NCBI RefSeq assembly: GCF_003353425.1
Contig: NZ_QRAO01000002.1
Span: forward strand, 46,454-110,453
Direction of reading: 5' to 3'
Source: Marinirhabdus gelatinilytica
GTDB taxonomy: Bacteria; Bacteroidota; Bacteroidia; Flavobacteriales; Flavobacteriaceae
DNA length: 64,000 bases
A program made the position numbers and the translations under genes. The first letter of the stretch is position 1; each line of letters begins with the position of its first letter. Below, one piece after another: positions 53,541 to 62,667 of the stretch. The notes beneath the pieces are model-generated. The model was given only the letters and a program-made list of their open reading frames with translations. It did no database searches and was not told the DNA's origin.

Positions 53541-53548
53541 CAAAAATA
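53541..53548 (-). promoter_or_regulatory. TAnnTTTG promoter box, phosphosugar mutase gene
   Basis: On the minus strand this reads TATTTTTG, 27 nt before the ATG at 53513. Confidence 0.6.
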
Positions 53549-53669
53549 CGGAAATGAAATGGGTTGGGGAATTGGTTGGTTTATGAAATCGTGGATTGGT
53601 GACTTGGTAAGTTTTGAGTATATTTTAAAACTAGCTGAGGAGCAGCACCCATACGCTTACGGCACAAAG

Positions 53670-54623
53670 CTAAACCACCACATTTCGCCGCTCTTTAATG
53701 CGGTAGTTGGGCGAGTCTTTTTTGTTGCGGAGTATCAATTCGCCAATAAAGCCGGCTAAAAACAATTGGGTTCCCAAGATCATTGCAGTCAATGCTATAA
53801 AAAACTCTGGCCGTTCGGCAATGAGTCTTCCGGTCTTGTTGATAAACAGCTTGTCAATGCCCAAATATAGTGCAAAACAGAAACCCACGAACAACATCAC
53901 GGCACCCCAAGCACCAAAGAGGTGCATAGGGCGTTTCCCAAACCTGGACACGAACCAAATGGTTATAAGGTCTAAAAAGCCCCTGATAAAACGTTCGGCG
54001 CCAAACTTCGTGGTACCGTATTTTCGTGCTTGGTGCTGTACCACTTTTTCGCCTATCTTATTAAAACCTGCATTTTTTGCCAACACTGGGATATAACGGT
54101 GCATCTCTCCAGTGACCTCAATGGTTTTAATAACATCCTTTTTATAGGCTTTAAGCCCACAGTTAAAGTCATTGAGCTTTACACCCGATGTTTTCCTGGC
54201 GGCAAAGTTGAACAGTTTTGAAGGCATGTTTTTTGAGACAACCGAATCGAACCGTTTCTTTTTCCAGCCCGAAACCAGGTCGTATCCCTGCTCTGTTATC
54301 ATTTGGTAGAGTTCGGGTATTTCTTCCGGGTTGTCCTGCAGGTCGGCATCCATGGTGATGACCACGTCGCCTTTTGCAAGTGCGAACCCTGCGTGGAGTG
54401 CTTGCGATTTGCCGAAATTCTTCAGGAACCTAATTGCTTTTACCTCGGGGTGTTGGGAGGCAAGGGTATCTATAATTTCCCAAGAGCCATCGGTACTGCC
54501 ATCGTCTATAAAGATGATTTCGTACAAAAAACCATCGGGCTGCAGGGTGTTTGCAATCCAATGGTACAGTTCTGTAAGTGATTCTTCTTCGTTGAGAAGT
54601 GGAATAACGATAGATAGGTTCAT
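53670..54623 (-). CDS. Family 2 glycosyltransferase (DPM1/GtrB-like)
   Basis: The 317-residue product has the N-terminal GT2 domain with LSIVIPLLNEEESLTEL, IIFIDDGSTDGSW, FLKNFGKSQALHAGFALAKGD and the metal-binding ITMDADLQDNPEEI; the loop KRFDSVVSKNMPSKLFNFAARKTSG and CGLKAYKKDV match polyprenyl-phosphate glycosyltransferases. Two C-terminal membrane helices lie at about 230-250 and 268-290. It probably loads a sugar onto polyprenyl phosphate for envelope glycosylation. Its ATG is only 4 nt past a TAnnTTTG box, suggesting a near-leaderless mRNA. Confidence 0.9.
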   Translation of the reverse strand: MNLSIVIPLLNEEESLTELYHWIANTLQPDGFLYEIIFIDDGSTDGSWEIIDTLASQHPEVKAIRFLKNFGKSQALHAGFALAKGDVVITMDADLQDNPEEIPELYQMITEQGYDLVSGWKKKRFDSVVSKNMPSKLFNFAARKTSGVKLNDFNCGLKAYKKDVIKTIEVTGEMHRYIPVLAKNAGFNKIGEKVVQHQARKYGTTKFGAERFIRGFLDLITIWFVSRFGKRPMHLFGAWGAVMLFVGFCFALYLGIDKLFINKTGRLIAERPEFFIALTAMILGTQLFLAGFIGELILRNKKDSPNYRIKERRNVVV

Positions 54624-54627
54624 TCAG

Positions 54628-54635
54628 CAAAAATA
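54628..54635 (-). promoter_or_regulatory. TAnnTTTG promoter box, glycosyltransferase gene
   Basis: On the minus strand this reads TATTTTTG, ending 4 nt before the ATG at 54623. It abuts the stop codon of the DUF4199 gene at 54636. Confidence 0.55.
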
Positions 54636-55166
54636 CTAAATATGTGCGGGTCTGTTTACTTTCATTACCAAACCTGAAATGAGGGAGATGATGAATCCGA
54701 AGAAAAGCGTCATGATTATTGAAATGGCTGAAATGATCAAGGGACTCATCATTGTTTCAGAAATACTCATGGCCATATCTATTTGCTCTTGTGTCATATT
54801 CGGGTTTTGTTCGATCATGTTCTCTTCGGTAGCGGCAAGCATATTGGTCGTGAAGTCTGGTTCAATAACATTCATAAAGATAATATTGAAGATAACCCCG
54901 AAAATTCCAGCGACGATTGCAACTGCCAGCCCAACCTTAATGGCCTCTCCAAGACTCAAGAAGCCTGAGTTTTCTTTTTTAAAAGTCTTTATTCCAAGTA
55001 CTATACATATAATCATCGCAATAAAACCTATTGCTCCTTGCCACCAAGGCTGTTCGTAGGTCATATCCATCACGTATACAACTACGCTTAATAATACAGT
55101 GAACAGTCCTAATACTGCACCATAGGGCAATGCGATTTTTTTAACTGAAGCTTTTTGAGTTTCCAT
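54636..55166 (-). CDS. DUF4199-type membrane protein
   Basis: From the ATG at 55166 (METQKASVKKIALPYGAVLG) the product has 176 residues with four hydrophobic segments (about 12-35, 42-60, 75-100, 145-170). It resembles the flavobacterial DUF4199 family: FKKENSGFLSLGEAIKVGLAVA, and an extracytoplasmic loop rich in Met/Glu (NPNMTQEQIDMAM). The frame is open back to 55370, but that extension reads as non-coding AT-rich sequence and contains the promoter box at 55203-55210. Function unknown. Confidence 0.8.
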   Translation of the reverse strand: METQKASVKKIALPYGAVLGLFTVLLSVVVYVMDMTYEQPWWQGAIGFIAMIICIVLGIKTFKKENSGFLSLGEAIKVGLAVAIVAGIFGVIFNIIFMNVIEPDFTTNMLAATEENMIEQNPNMTQEQIDMAMSISETMMSPLIISAISIIMTLFFGFIISLISGLVMKVNRPAHI

Positions 55167-55202
55167 TTTTGTTGAAGTTTTTTGGTTTGTTATGTTAGTA
55201 CC

Positions 55203-55210
55203 CAAAAATA
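55203..55210 (-). promoter_or_regulatory. TAnnTTTG promoter box, DUF4199 gene
   Basis: On the minus strand this reads TATTTTTG, 36 nt before the ATG at 55166. It rules out translation from ATG codons upstream of it. Confidence 0.65.
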
Positions 55211-55288
55211 AACAATTGTTACACGCCACCAACAAAACACTATTTTTGTTGTGGAATATATAAAACTCCAAAAAAATAAATTTTTGTA

Positions 55289-55318
55289 TTGTGGCATTTA
55301 TAAAAATCCTTACATTTG
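55289..55318 (+). promoter_or_regulatory. Full promoter (TTG-N19-TAnnTTTG), rpmE2
   Basis: TTG at 55289-55291, a 19-bp spacer and TACATTTG at 55311-55318 match the Bacteroidetes -33/-7 consensus. The ATG follows 34 nt after the box. Confidence 0.75.
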
Positions 55319-55352
55319 CACACTCAAAAATCGGAGAATTAAAGATAAGACG

Positions 55353-55637
55353 ATGAAAAAAGATATACATCCAGATAATTATAGAGTAGTAGCGTTCAAG
55401 GATATGTCCAACGACGAGGTTTTCTTGACAAAATCTACCGCAGAGACCAAAGAGACCTTGGAGGTTGATGGTGTAGAGTACCCATTGGTAAAATTGGAAA
55501 TCTCAAGAGCGTCTCACCCGTTCTATACTGGTAAGTCTAAGCTTATCGATACCGCTGGACGTATCGACAAGTTTAAGAACAAGTACGCAAAGTTCAAGAA
55601 ACCTGCGAAAAAAGAAGAAGCAAAAGATAGCGAGTAA
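55353..55637 (+). CDS. rpmE2: 50S ribosomal protein L31, type B
   Basis: The 94-residue product begins [20 protein letters not shown], with [24 protein letters not shown] and a Lys-rich tail. It has no Cys, so it is the zinc-free (C-) form of L31, with a ~10-residue charged C-terminal extension. The frame is open upstream to 55251, but the strong promoter lies inside that stretch, so 55353 is the start. It has its own promoter and terminator. Confidence 0.96.
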   Translation: MKKDIHPDNYRVVAFKDMSNDEVFLTKSTAETKETLEVDGVEYPLVKLEISRASHPFYTGKSKLIDTAGRIDKFKNKYAKFKKPAKKEEAKDSE

Positions 55638-55668
55638 GCCAACTCCTTCTTAGTTACTATATTAGTGA

Positions 55669-55695
55669 GCCTTCGAGAAATCGAAGGCTTTTTTT
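55669..55695 (+). terminator. Rho-independent terminator after rpmE2
   Basis: GCCTTCGA (55669-55676), a GAAA tetraloop and TCGAAGGC (55681-55688) are followed by seven T: an 8-bp stem with a stable GNRA loop. Confidence 0.9.
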
Positions 55696-55747
55696 GTTGC
55701 TTTGCTTAAAATTAAGCCAACATCCTTAGTTTGTGACAATAGTTCTT

Positions 55748-55755
55748 TATTTTTG
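55748..55755 (+). promoter_or_regulatory. TAnnTTTG promoter box, GlmU-family gene
   Basis: TATTTTTG, 28 nt before the ATG at 55784. It lies inside the frame that an ATG-like start at 55733 would use, so it supports the shorter gene. Confidence 0.6.
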
Positions 55756-55783
55756 GATCAAACCAAAAAATCGTACTTCGAAA

Positions 55784-56959
55784 ATGAACTATATCCTCTT
55801 TGACGGCAGTGTGCGCAACCAGTTACTACCCTTTACCTTTACCCGTCCCGTGGCAGATATTCGCGTGGGTATCCTCACCCTGCGGGAGAAATGGGAAAAA
55901 CACCTGGGCTTTACCACCACTACCATCACAGAGGAGTATCTTTCCGAAAAATGGCCCATGGTGGAGCTGGAGAAAAATGTCTTGATAAACGCATCTTTTG
56001 TTCCCTCACCAAATTTGGCTAATATGGTAAAAAATCTTTCAGATAACCAAGCGGTTTTTTATGAAGACGAACCCATAGCTTTTTTTACTGCGGAAGAGCA
56101 AGAAGTAGATTTTGATACCTACGATGTAATACAATACACCCATGACGATATCTTTAGGATTGAGCATACGTGGGATATTTTCTCGAAAAACCACGAAGCG
56201 ATAAAAAGAGACTTCGAGCTCATTACCCAAGGAAGGGAAAGCCAACCCATTCCGGAAAAAACAGTTGCTTTTAACGAAAAGCTCATATTTATCGAGAAAG
56301 GAGCCAAACTCCCGCTCTGTTCCCTAAATGCTTCTGAAGGCCCTATTTACATAGGTAAAGATGCAGAAATTATGGAAGGTGCCATGATACGTGGACCTTT
56401 TGCCCTGTGCGACCATGCAACCGTAAAGATGAACGCCAAGATTTACACAGGCTGCACCATTGGACCCCACAGTAAGGTTGGGGGAGAGCTTAACAATTCT
56501 GTGATCATGGGGTATTCCAATAAAGGGCACGATGGATTTTTGGGCAACGCTGTAATAGGCGAATGGTGCAACTTGGGTGCCGATACCAACAATAGCAACC
56601 TAAAGAACAATTATGCCGAAGTACGCCTTTGGGACTACGAGACCGAACGATTTGCCAAGACGGGGCTTCAGTTCTGTGGGTTGATGATGGGGGACCACAG
56701 CAAATGCGGTATCAATACTATGTTCAATACGGGAACGGTGGTTGGTGTAAGTGCCAATATTTTTGGTAGCGGATTCCCAAGAAATTTTATCCCAAGTTTT
56801 AGTTGGGGCGGAAGCGGTGGTACCACAACCTATAAAACCAACAGGGCATTTGAGGTGGCAAAAATAGTGATGGCACGTCGCGGAGTAGATTTTACTGAAG
56901 AGGATGCAAAAATTCTGGAACACGTGTTTGAGGAAACTGCGCAGTGGAGGCGAGGCTGA
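55784..56959 (+). CDS. GlmU-family protein (sugar nucleotidyltransferase-like with left-handed beta-helix)
   Basis: From the ATG at 55784 (MNYILFDGSVRNQLLPFTFTRPVADIRVG) the product has 391 residues. The N-terminal ~190 residues are related to nucleotidyltransferases but lack the LxxGxGTRMxP loop. The C-terminal half is a hexapeptide-repeat left-handed beta-helix (GPIYIGKDAEIMEGAMIRGP, VKMNAKIYTGCTIGPHSKVGG, LGADTNNSNLKNNYAEVRL). Flavobacteria often call it 'putative sugar nucleotidyltransferase'; the missing loop makes catalysis of the first type doubtful. It is probably an acyl- or nucleotidyltransferase of sugar metabolism. Confidence 0.85.
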   Translation: MNYILFDGSVRNQLLPFTFTRPVADIRVGILTLREKWEKHLGFTTTTITEEYLSEKWPMVELEKNVLINASFVPSPNLANMVKNLSDNQAVFYEDEPIAFFTAEEQEVDFDTYDVIQYTHDDIFRIEHTWDIFSKNHEAIKRDFELITQGRESQPIPEKTVAFNEKLIFIEKGAKLPLCSLNASEGPIYIGKDAEIMEGAMIRGPFALCDHATVKMNAKIYTGCTIGPHSKVGGELNNSVIMGYSNKGHDGFLGNAVIGEWCNLGADTNNSNLKNNYAEVRLWDYETERFAKTGLQFCGLMMGDHSKCGINTMFNTGTVVGVSANIFGSGFPRNFIPSFSWGGSGGTTTYKTNRAFEVAKIVMARRGVDFTEEDAKILEHVFEETAQWRRG

Positions 56960-57155
56960 TCCATTATGGTTTTGAATTTTACACTTGTTGTATATAAAAA
57001 TTGTCCATCTAATTTATTGATTGATTTTGAGATTTGAAAATCGTGTAAAGATCACTTAAGAAAATTAATATTTACCAGCCACTAACAAGTTCTCGATATA
57101 AATTTTTCTCATTTCAGTCGAAAAACCCACTCGAACAGACGAATTACAATTGCTT

Positions 57156-59591
57156 TCAATAATTAACATACAAATCTCCTAAATAGGCATCAGGGAACTG
57201 AGGGTCGTTAAGCTGTAGCACATAAAAGTATACCCCAACAGGCACTACCTTGTCCTGTTGTAGGATTCCAGTATTCGGAATCCCGTCCCAGAGTCCATCT
57301 TCATTACCCCCTTCGTAGATAAGGTTGCCGTGGCGACTGTAAATCTTTAAGTTGAAGTCTGGAAACACATCGAGTAAAAACTGGATTTTGAATACATCAT
57401 TAAGCCCGTCTCCATTGGGGGACATACCCTCCGGAATGGTAGGTTCGCAATTTTCGGTTTCCAGCAGGAAAGAAGCAATGGTAAAACAGATTTCATTTTC
57501 CAAACGCACAAATATCTCTTGAGGATCGCTGGTGTTTGTGTACAGTTCAGGGTCTAATATTGGGTTAATGTTTGCAATAGCATCTTCTTCCGAAGTGAAA
57601 TAGGTAATGGTATCATTGTTATTTGTAGAGATTAACTCTTCATTCTCTGTTAGGTCAAATTGCGCCATGTCGTTGCCTTGGTCACATTCCAGTATATCTG
57701 GCAAGGGGCCAATGGGCGGGATTTCTCCAAAGGTCACATCAATTTCAAACGTATTGTTGGTGTCATCCAGTTCAAACACAACACCGTTGCCTGTCCCATC
57801 GTCGTCCACCACGAGCAATAGTGTAAACGTGTTGGGTACATTGGGAGACAGGGTGAGCACCAAGACCCCTGGCTCACTACCACCTTCGGGGATTTCATTT
57901 TCAGTTTCGGCCTGTGCCACCAGTGTGCCGTCTAAATAAAATGCAATGGGAGTATTTGCGGGTAATGGTGCCGTACCCAGAGTGTTGAATACCGTATACA
58001 TAATAGTGAGGTCTCTTTGGCGGCAAGCATTGAGATTGTTGGTAATGGCAATGGTAGCGTCCGGCAGGGGGCACACTGTTATCTCTATCATAAAGCTACC
58101 TATGCTAAAACAATCTGGATTGGAGGCACGTACCCAAATGGTCTGTGGGTTTTCAATATTTTCGTAGTCTCCAGGATTGGGGATAGGGTCTATGTCGTTC
58201 TGTGCATCGTCTTCAGTTAAGTGAAAAGTAATGGTATCTGCATCGGTTACATTCTCGGTTGCTTCTGTTAGGTCAAACGTTTCGGTGCCCACTACATCGC
58301 ACTGCTCTAGGTCCTCAAGGTTTGAAACGTCTGGGAACACTTTCAAGCTTACCTCTACCGTAAAGCCATTGTTGGTCTCATCCAGTTCGTTTACAATACC
58401 TACACCGCCACCAGTGTCGTCCACAAAAGCACTTAATAAAAAATCGGCGGGAATGGCTTCCGGAATGGTGAGATCTATCGTACCACTTTCCGATCCATCA
58501 ATAGGCAGTACCATTGTAGTGGCTGCTTGCCCTACCAAACTGGAATTTGCATAAAACGCAATGGGCGTGTTTGCAGGAAGTTCCCCCGTACTGTTCACGT
58601 TAAAAACGGTATAGTCTACCGTAATGTCACGGTCGCCACAATCGTCGGCTCCTGTAACTTCGTCAATCATAATAGTGGCATCTGGTAATTCTACGTTAAG
58701 TACTGTGATAATATTATTTATCATCACCAAATCCTGCCCGGAGGTCACTTGTATATCTGCCGTGGTGTCACCAGGGTTTATGTTGTTTTCAATGCTGTAC
58801 ACATCAAGATCCATATTATACAAAACATTGGATCCTGTAAAAGAATTCGTCCCGTTAAACTGATTGTCCGATGGATTTAGCGGTGGGTTGCTCAAAATAT
58901 TTCCATTAATGGATAGGGTTTCGTTTACGGCAATACCTTGATCTCCCTCCCAGGCCAAAAACCCGATCTTGGCACCGGTATTGTCCAGTACGTTCAAGTC
59001 CTCCAAGAGGATGTTTATCTGCGGATTTGAGGCCGAAACCCCTTCCAGTCCATCAAACAAGATTATTTGGTTGAGGGGTAGGGAAGCGTCTTCATAAATA
59101 ACATACATAGCCCAACCCCCAAAATTGGTCCCCGTGCCGCCATTGGCAGAACAAAAAGGAATGATGTCCTCCGTGAGGTCGAGTTCAGAAAGGGTATAGG
59201 TTCCATTGAGGGTGGCAGCCACGATACTGGTTACATCTGCATAGGCAGCAAAATAGTTGTAGGTGGTGGTTCCGTTATCAAAAATATAACTGAAATTCCT
59301 TTCAGAAATAATAGGGTTTCCGTTAAGCGCCACCTCAAAATCACCCTCGCCAGATCCTGCCCAATACAAGGCGGCCGCTACTACCGTTTGTCCCGGTTGC
59401 AGGGTGAGGTCTGCGCTGCTTTCAGTCAATATTTCACAAGGGGCATTTCCATTGTTTTCAGCAAGGTTGAGGGTGTTTCCAAGTCCTGTGTAATCGAAAC
59501 GCCCGTTAAATTGTTGAAACTGCCCGATTTCTTGAGCTGTTGCAACACAGGTAATGAGTAATAAAATGGAAAGAAGGTAGCGGTTTTTCAT
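57156..59591 (-). CDS. Secreted CARDB-repeat protein with gliding-motility-type (T9SS type B) C-terminus
   Basis: The 811-residue product has signal peptide MKNRYLLSILLLITCVATA. The N-terminal domain (about 20-290: VVAAALYWAGSGEGDFEVALNG, GGWAMYVIYEDASLPLNQIILFDG, IGFLAWEGDQGI) recurs in gliding-associated secreted proteins. Two CARDB-like units follow (DCGDRDITVDYTVFNVNSTG and ACRQRDLTIMYTVFNTLG, each with ANTPIAFY and DETNN/DDTNN), each followed by an LEQCD/LECDQ repeat. The last ~85 residues are a type B sorting domain (IPEGMSPNGDGLNDVFKI...NLKIYSRHGNLIYEG...LWDG...VPVGVYFYVLQLND). It is probably cell-surface or secreted by the T9SS. Confidence 0.88.
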   Translation of the reverse strand: MKNRYLLSILLLITCVATAQEIGQFQQFNGRFDYTGLGNTLNLAENNGNAPCEILTESSADLTLQPGQTVVAAALYWAGSGEGDFEVALNGNPIISERNFSYIFDNGTTTYNYFAAYADVTSIVAATLNGTYTLSELDLTEDIIPFCSANGGTGTNFGGWAMYVIYEDASLPLNQIILFDGLEGVSASNPQINILLEDLNVLDNTGAKIGFLAWEGDQGIAVNETLSINGNILSNPPLNPSDNQFNGTNSFTGSNVLYNMDLDVYSIENNINPGDTTADIQVTSGQDLVMINNIITVLNVELPDATIMIDEVTGADDCGDRDITVDYTVFNVNSTGELPANTPIAFYANSSLVGQAATTMVLPIDGSESGTIDLTIPEAIPADFLLSAFVDDTGGGVGIVNELDETNNGFTVEVSLKVFPDVSNLEDLEQCDVVGTETFDLTEATENVTDADTITFHLTEDDAQNDIDPIPNPGDYENIENPQTIWVRASNPDCFSIGSFMIEITVCPLPDATIAITNNLNACRQRDLTIMYTVFNTLGTAPLPANTPIAFYLDGTLVAQAETENEIPEGGSEPGVLVLTLSPNVPNTFTLLLVVDDDGTGNGVVFELDDTNNTFEIDVTFGEIPPIGPLPDILECDQGNDMAQFDLTENEELISTNNNDTITYFTSEEDAIANINPILDPELYTNTSDPQEIFVRLENEICFTIASFLLETENCEPTIPEGMSPNGDGLNDVFKIQFLLDVFPDFNLKIYSRHGNLIYEGGNEDGLWDGIPNTGILQQDKVVPVGVYFYVLQLNDPQFPDAYLGDLYVNY

Positions 59592-59665
59592 ACTGAAGGA
59601 TTGGTAGCTAAATATAAGGAATATTTAGTACCCAATGCGCCCATAGCCTTACAGTTTACGATAAT

Positions 59666-60505
59666 TTATAAATCGCGACGTTTCAAGATTACGTAGCTCC
59701 AGTAAACAAACAATAGCGTCCAAATGCTCACGATTAGGATGGGCATAAACCCAACCTCGTAGGTTTTGGTAAATTCTTCGCCCAATTGGTTGGCGGCAGA
59801 CTGTACGGCGCCCAGTCGCGAAAAGGGTTCTTTTATGAGATCGGACATAGCGTCCAATGGGAAAAAATTGTATACGGTTTCAAAAAGATTTACTTCAGTC
59901 TTTACTCGAATGTACTGGAAGAGTATCGCTACCAAACCTTCAAAAATTTGCCAAATTACCAGGAAACCAATAGCGAATGCCGAACGTTTTACCCAAATAC
60001 CCAAAAACATACAGAACGAAAAGAACCCGACCAGTTTAATGAAGTATGCGAACAAATATTCTAGGTCGCTGAAAATAATACCCATTTCCTTATAATCTGA
60101 AAACACCAAGCCCAAGATCATCGAGACTATAAAAACAAATACGGTTGAAACTATTGCAAACAGAACGACCGTAAGGAATTTTGAGATGATAAACTCTCTC
60201 TTGCTCAAACCATCAATTAAATTTTGTTTGAGCGTTCGGTAGCTGTACTCATTGCTCATCATGGAAACAATCACGATGGCCAAGAATATCTTGAGTATTG
60301 CCGCGATATAGGTGTTGAAATGCCAGATGTACGGAAAGTTGAAAATTCCTTGATCTGCTATCCTGAAATTGACGTTCGCAAAATCGAATTCAATAGAAGC
60401 AATGGCCGAGATAAAGAGTATGAGCGAGAAATACACGATCGATATTACTTTTACCGAACGGTTGTATCGTAGTTTTTGAAGTTCTATGGAGAGTAGTCGT
60501 AACAT
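59666..60505 (-). CDS. ABC-2 type transporter permease
   Basis: The 279-residue product has six hydrophobic segments (about 20-40, 65-85, 110-135, 150-172, 178-198, 245-268), MLRLLSIELQKLRYNRSVKVI at the N-terminus and MSNEYSYRTLKQNLIDGLSKREFIISKF, the typical coupling region of ABC-2 permeases. It begins 5 bp after the stop of the ATPase gene and should form one complex with it. Substrate unknown. Confidence 0.88.
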   Translation of the reverse strand: MLRLLSIELQKLRYNRSVKVISIVYFSLILFISAIASIEFDFANVNFRIADQGIFNFPYIWHFNTYIAAILKIFLAIVIVSMMSNEYSYRTLKQNLIDGLSKREFIISKFLTVVLFAIVSTVFVFIVSMILGLVFSDYKEMGIIFSDLEYLFAYFIKLVGFFSFCMFLGIWVKRSAFAIGFLVIWQIFEGLVAILFQYIRVKTEVNLFETVYNFFPLDAMSDLIKEPFSRLGAVQSAANQLGEEFTKTYEVGFMPILIVSIWTLLFVYWSYVILKRRDL

Positions 60506-60510
60506 AGTGG

Positions 60511-61410
60511 TTAGTTGAGGTTTTTGGTGATTTCTAGGAACTGTTCTTCAAGGCTTTCTTTACGTTTTACCAAGTGCGACAGGGCTATTCCCTTGGCGTG
60601 CATCTGCCTGTTGAATTCTGAGGCATCCATAGGTTCATTTAAATACGCAACCAAATTTTCGCCTTCTTCCTTTATGGTCCCAAAAGCTGGGTTTGTGGAA
60701 AGCTCGGCCTGCAATTGCTGTTTGTTGGCAGCGCTCACCACAAAAAAGCCGTGGCTGGCGTTCATCCCCTCAACACTTCCGCTATAAAGACTAACCCCTT
60801 TCCTGAGAATTACTACGTGGGTACACACCTTTTCTACTTCATCCAAGAGGTGCGAGGCCAACAGGATAGTTGTTCCTTGGCTGGCTATCACCTTTATTAT
60901 CTCACGTATTTGGTGTATTCCCTGCGGGTCCAGACCGTTGGTGGGTTCGTCCAGAATCAAGATTTCAGGATCGTTCAATAATGCCGAGGCTATGGCAAGG
61001 CGTTGTTTCATCCCCAGGGAAAATGTACTGAACTTACTGTGCTTACGCTCGTAAAGTTCGACCACTTTAAGCTTTTCGTCTATTTTTGAGGTGTCTACAC
61101 CCTTGATCTTACATACGAGTTCCAGATTCTGGGCCGCGGTCATGTACGGGTAAAAGTTGGGGCGTTCAATTATGGCACCTACTTTTTTCAATGCCTCGTG
61201 TGTAGATTCGGTTCCGTTGAACCAGCTATAATCGCCGCTGGTTTTATTTACAACATTAAGTACAATGCCAAGTGTAGTGGACTTCCCGCTTCCGTTGGGC
61301 CCCAAGATTCCGTAAACGTTCCCTTTCTCAATACTGAAAGAGAGATTGTTCACGGCGGTAATGGGACCAAATTTTTTGGTGAGATTGTTTAAGGTAAGGA
61401 TTGTTTCCAA
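60511..61410 (-). CDS. ABC transporter ATP-binding protein
   Basis: The 299-residue product has Walker A YGILGPNGSGKSTTLG, signature STFSLGMKQRLAIASAL, Walker B ILILDEPTNGLDPQGI and switch His ILLASHLLDEVE, the pattern of ABC-2 drug/antibiotic or lipid exporter ATPases. The C-terminal ~80 residues are a regulatory extension (VKRKESLEEQFLEITK) common in the group. It is co-transcribed with the permease. Substrate unknown. Confidence 0.93.
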   Translation of the reverse strand: METILTLNNLTKKFGPITAVNNLSFSIEKGNVYGILGPNGSGKSTTLGIVLNVVNKTSGDYSWFNGTESTHEALKKVGAIIERPNFYPYMTAAQNLELVCKIKGVDTSKIDEKLKVVELYERKHSKFSTFSLGMKQRLAIASALLNDPEILILDEPTNGLDPQGIHQIREIIKVIASQGTTILLASHLLDEVEKVCTHVVILRKGVSLYSGSVEGMNASHGFFVVSAANKQQLQAELSTNPAFGTIKEEGENLVAYLNEPMDASEFNRQMHAKGIALSHLVKRKESLEEQFLEITKNLN

Positions 61411-61502
61411 GTGAATGGTTTTTGGAGATTAGCTAAAAGTATGACGAACGAGGAGGCAATTTGTTACAATTATATATCTCCCAAATTTCAAGCTCCAAAC
61501 CC

Positions 61503-61526
61503 CAAAAAAGAAACCTGTCTTTTTTG
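61503..61526. terminator. AT-rich hairpin, possible terminator
   Basis: CAAAAAAGA (61503-61511) pairs with TCTTTTTTG (61518-61526) around a 6-nt loop. It lies just past the stop of the nucleoid-associated protein gene on the minus strand. The stem is AT-rich, so it is a weak terminator at best. Confidence 0.4.
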
Positions 61527-61551
61527 AGATTATACAAAAGCACAACCTTTC

Positions 61552-62610
61552 TCAGGATTTCTGCTCTTTGTTGAAATACACCAAGTAATAGTACATCTGC
61601 TTTTCCTCATCCCAGCCTTTTTCAACGAATTTTTCGGCACTCTCGGGGTTTATGAAATCCATCTTTATCTGGATGTTGGTATCCAGGTTGATCACGTTCT
61701 TTATTTTTTTCCGTGCTGCCGAAACTGCTGTATTTGCAATGGGGAAAGTGGTTACGTCCTCGATTTTGTACTTAGGGGCCTGTTCGGTTTTGTAGTGCTT
61801 GAATTCTGGGATAAGGTCTGGGTTGTCCAAAACCTCGTTCACAAAAAGGCTTTCCTCAAAATTATCGTTCTTGGCAAAATGGTTCACCGCACGGTTCATA
61901 AATAGTACTTCTTGCTGCTTGTCCTCGGCGGGTAGTACTACGTCTTTTGCAAAATCTTGACAGAATTTCAGATACTTTTTTGTGTAAAAATTATCGTCTG
62001 CCAATGCCTCGACCCCTAGAAAACTTTCCAACCAATAGCGGGCATCGTAGCGGTTACTGTCTACCGAAAGTATTTTGTATCCCTCTTCCTTACTCTTGTT
62101 GAAAATGATAGCTCCTTTGTCCAGCTTGTTCAAGTTTACACCCTGTTGCAACACGGCATCCAACTGGTTCTCGCTTTCTGAAAATTGAAGAAAATCCTGT
62201 TTCAGTTCAGATTTAAAGATTCCTATAGCATCCACTTTTTCATTATCCAGCTGAAGATTTTCCATATATGCGATATATACTTCACCACTTTTAATATGTG
62301 GGTGCATGGACTGGTCAAAAAGGTATCTCGCTACTTTCTTGCTCTGCTCGTGGATGGTGTCCGGATTGGCAAATCCTTCTGAGACTATATTGAACAAATC
62401 GTGGAACTCGAGATCTGCCTCGTGCTGAAAGTTGAAGTAGTTCTCTTCCTTGTCCCGAAACGGTTTCAGGAAAAACTCCTTGAGCAAAGGTGTTATCTCG
62501 TCGTCCATCTCGTAGGGCGAAGCTGATAGGAAAATACCTTCGTTGCGACTTTTGTTGCCTACACGGTGAATGGAAAGGGAGGCTATATGGGTGTTATATA
62601 GGTTTATCAT
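61552..62610 (-). CDS. Nucleoid-associated protein (NdpA/YejK family)
   Basis: The 352-residue product matches the 37-kDa nucleoid-associated family (PF04245): MINLYNTHIASLSIHRVGNKSRNEGIFLS, LLKEFFLKPFRDKEENYFNFQHE, HPHIKSGEVYIAYMENL, a QGVNLNKLDKGAIIFNKSKEEGYKILSVD stretch, and RAVNHFAKNDNF. Family members bind DNA and are linked to nucleoid structure; the role here is inferred. It is followed downstream (-) by an ABC transporter pair. Confidence 0.85.
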   Translation of the reverse strand: MINLYNTHIASLSIHRVGNKSRNEGIFLSASPYEMDDEITPLLKEFFLKPFRDKEENYFNFQHEADLEFHDLFNIVSEGFANPDTIHEQSKKVARYLFDQSMHPHIKSGEVYIAYMENLQLDNEKVDAIGIFKSELKQDFLQFSESENQLDAVLQQGVNLNKLDKGAIIFNKSKEEGYKILSVDSNRYDARYWLESFLGVEALADDNFYTKKYLKFCQDFAKDVVLPAEDKQQEVLFMNRAVNHFAKNDNFEESLFVNEVLDNPDLIPEFKHYKTEQAPKYKIEDVTTFPIANTAVSAARKKIKNVINLDTNIQIKMDFINPESAEKFVEKGWDEEKQMYYYLVYFNKEQKS

Positions 62611-62667
62611 GGAAAGGTTAAAGGCTTACAGCCTAGGGTTTAATTTAATACTACGGGTTGTCTTGAC

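Noticed and set aside
53526-53759. 77-codon + strand open frame after the phosphosugar mutase promoter
   Set aside because: It runs over the minus-strand promoter and into the 3' end of the glycosyltransferase gene, with no family resemblance.
57080-57140. Possible second REP-like element
   Set aside because: Only short fragments (TTCTCGA, CAGTCGAAA, CTCGAACAGAC) resemble the 25-kb element and they do not form the inverted repeats.
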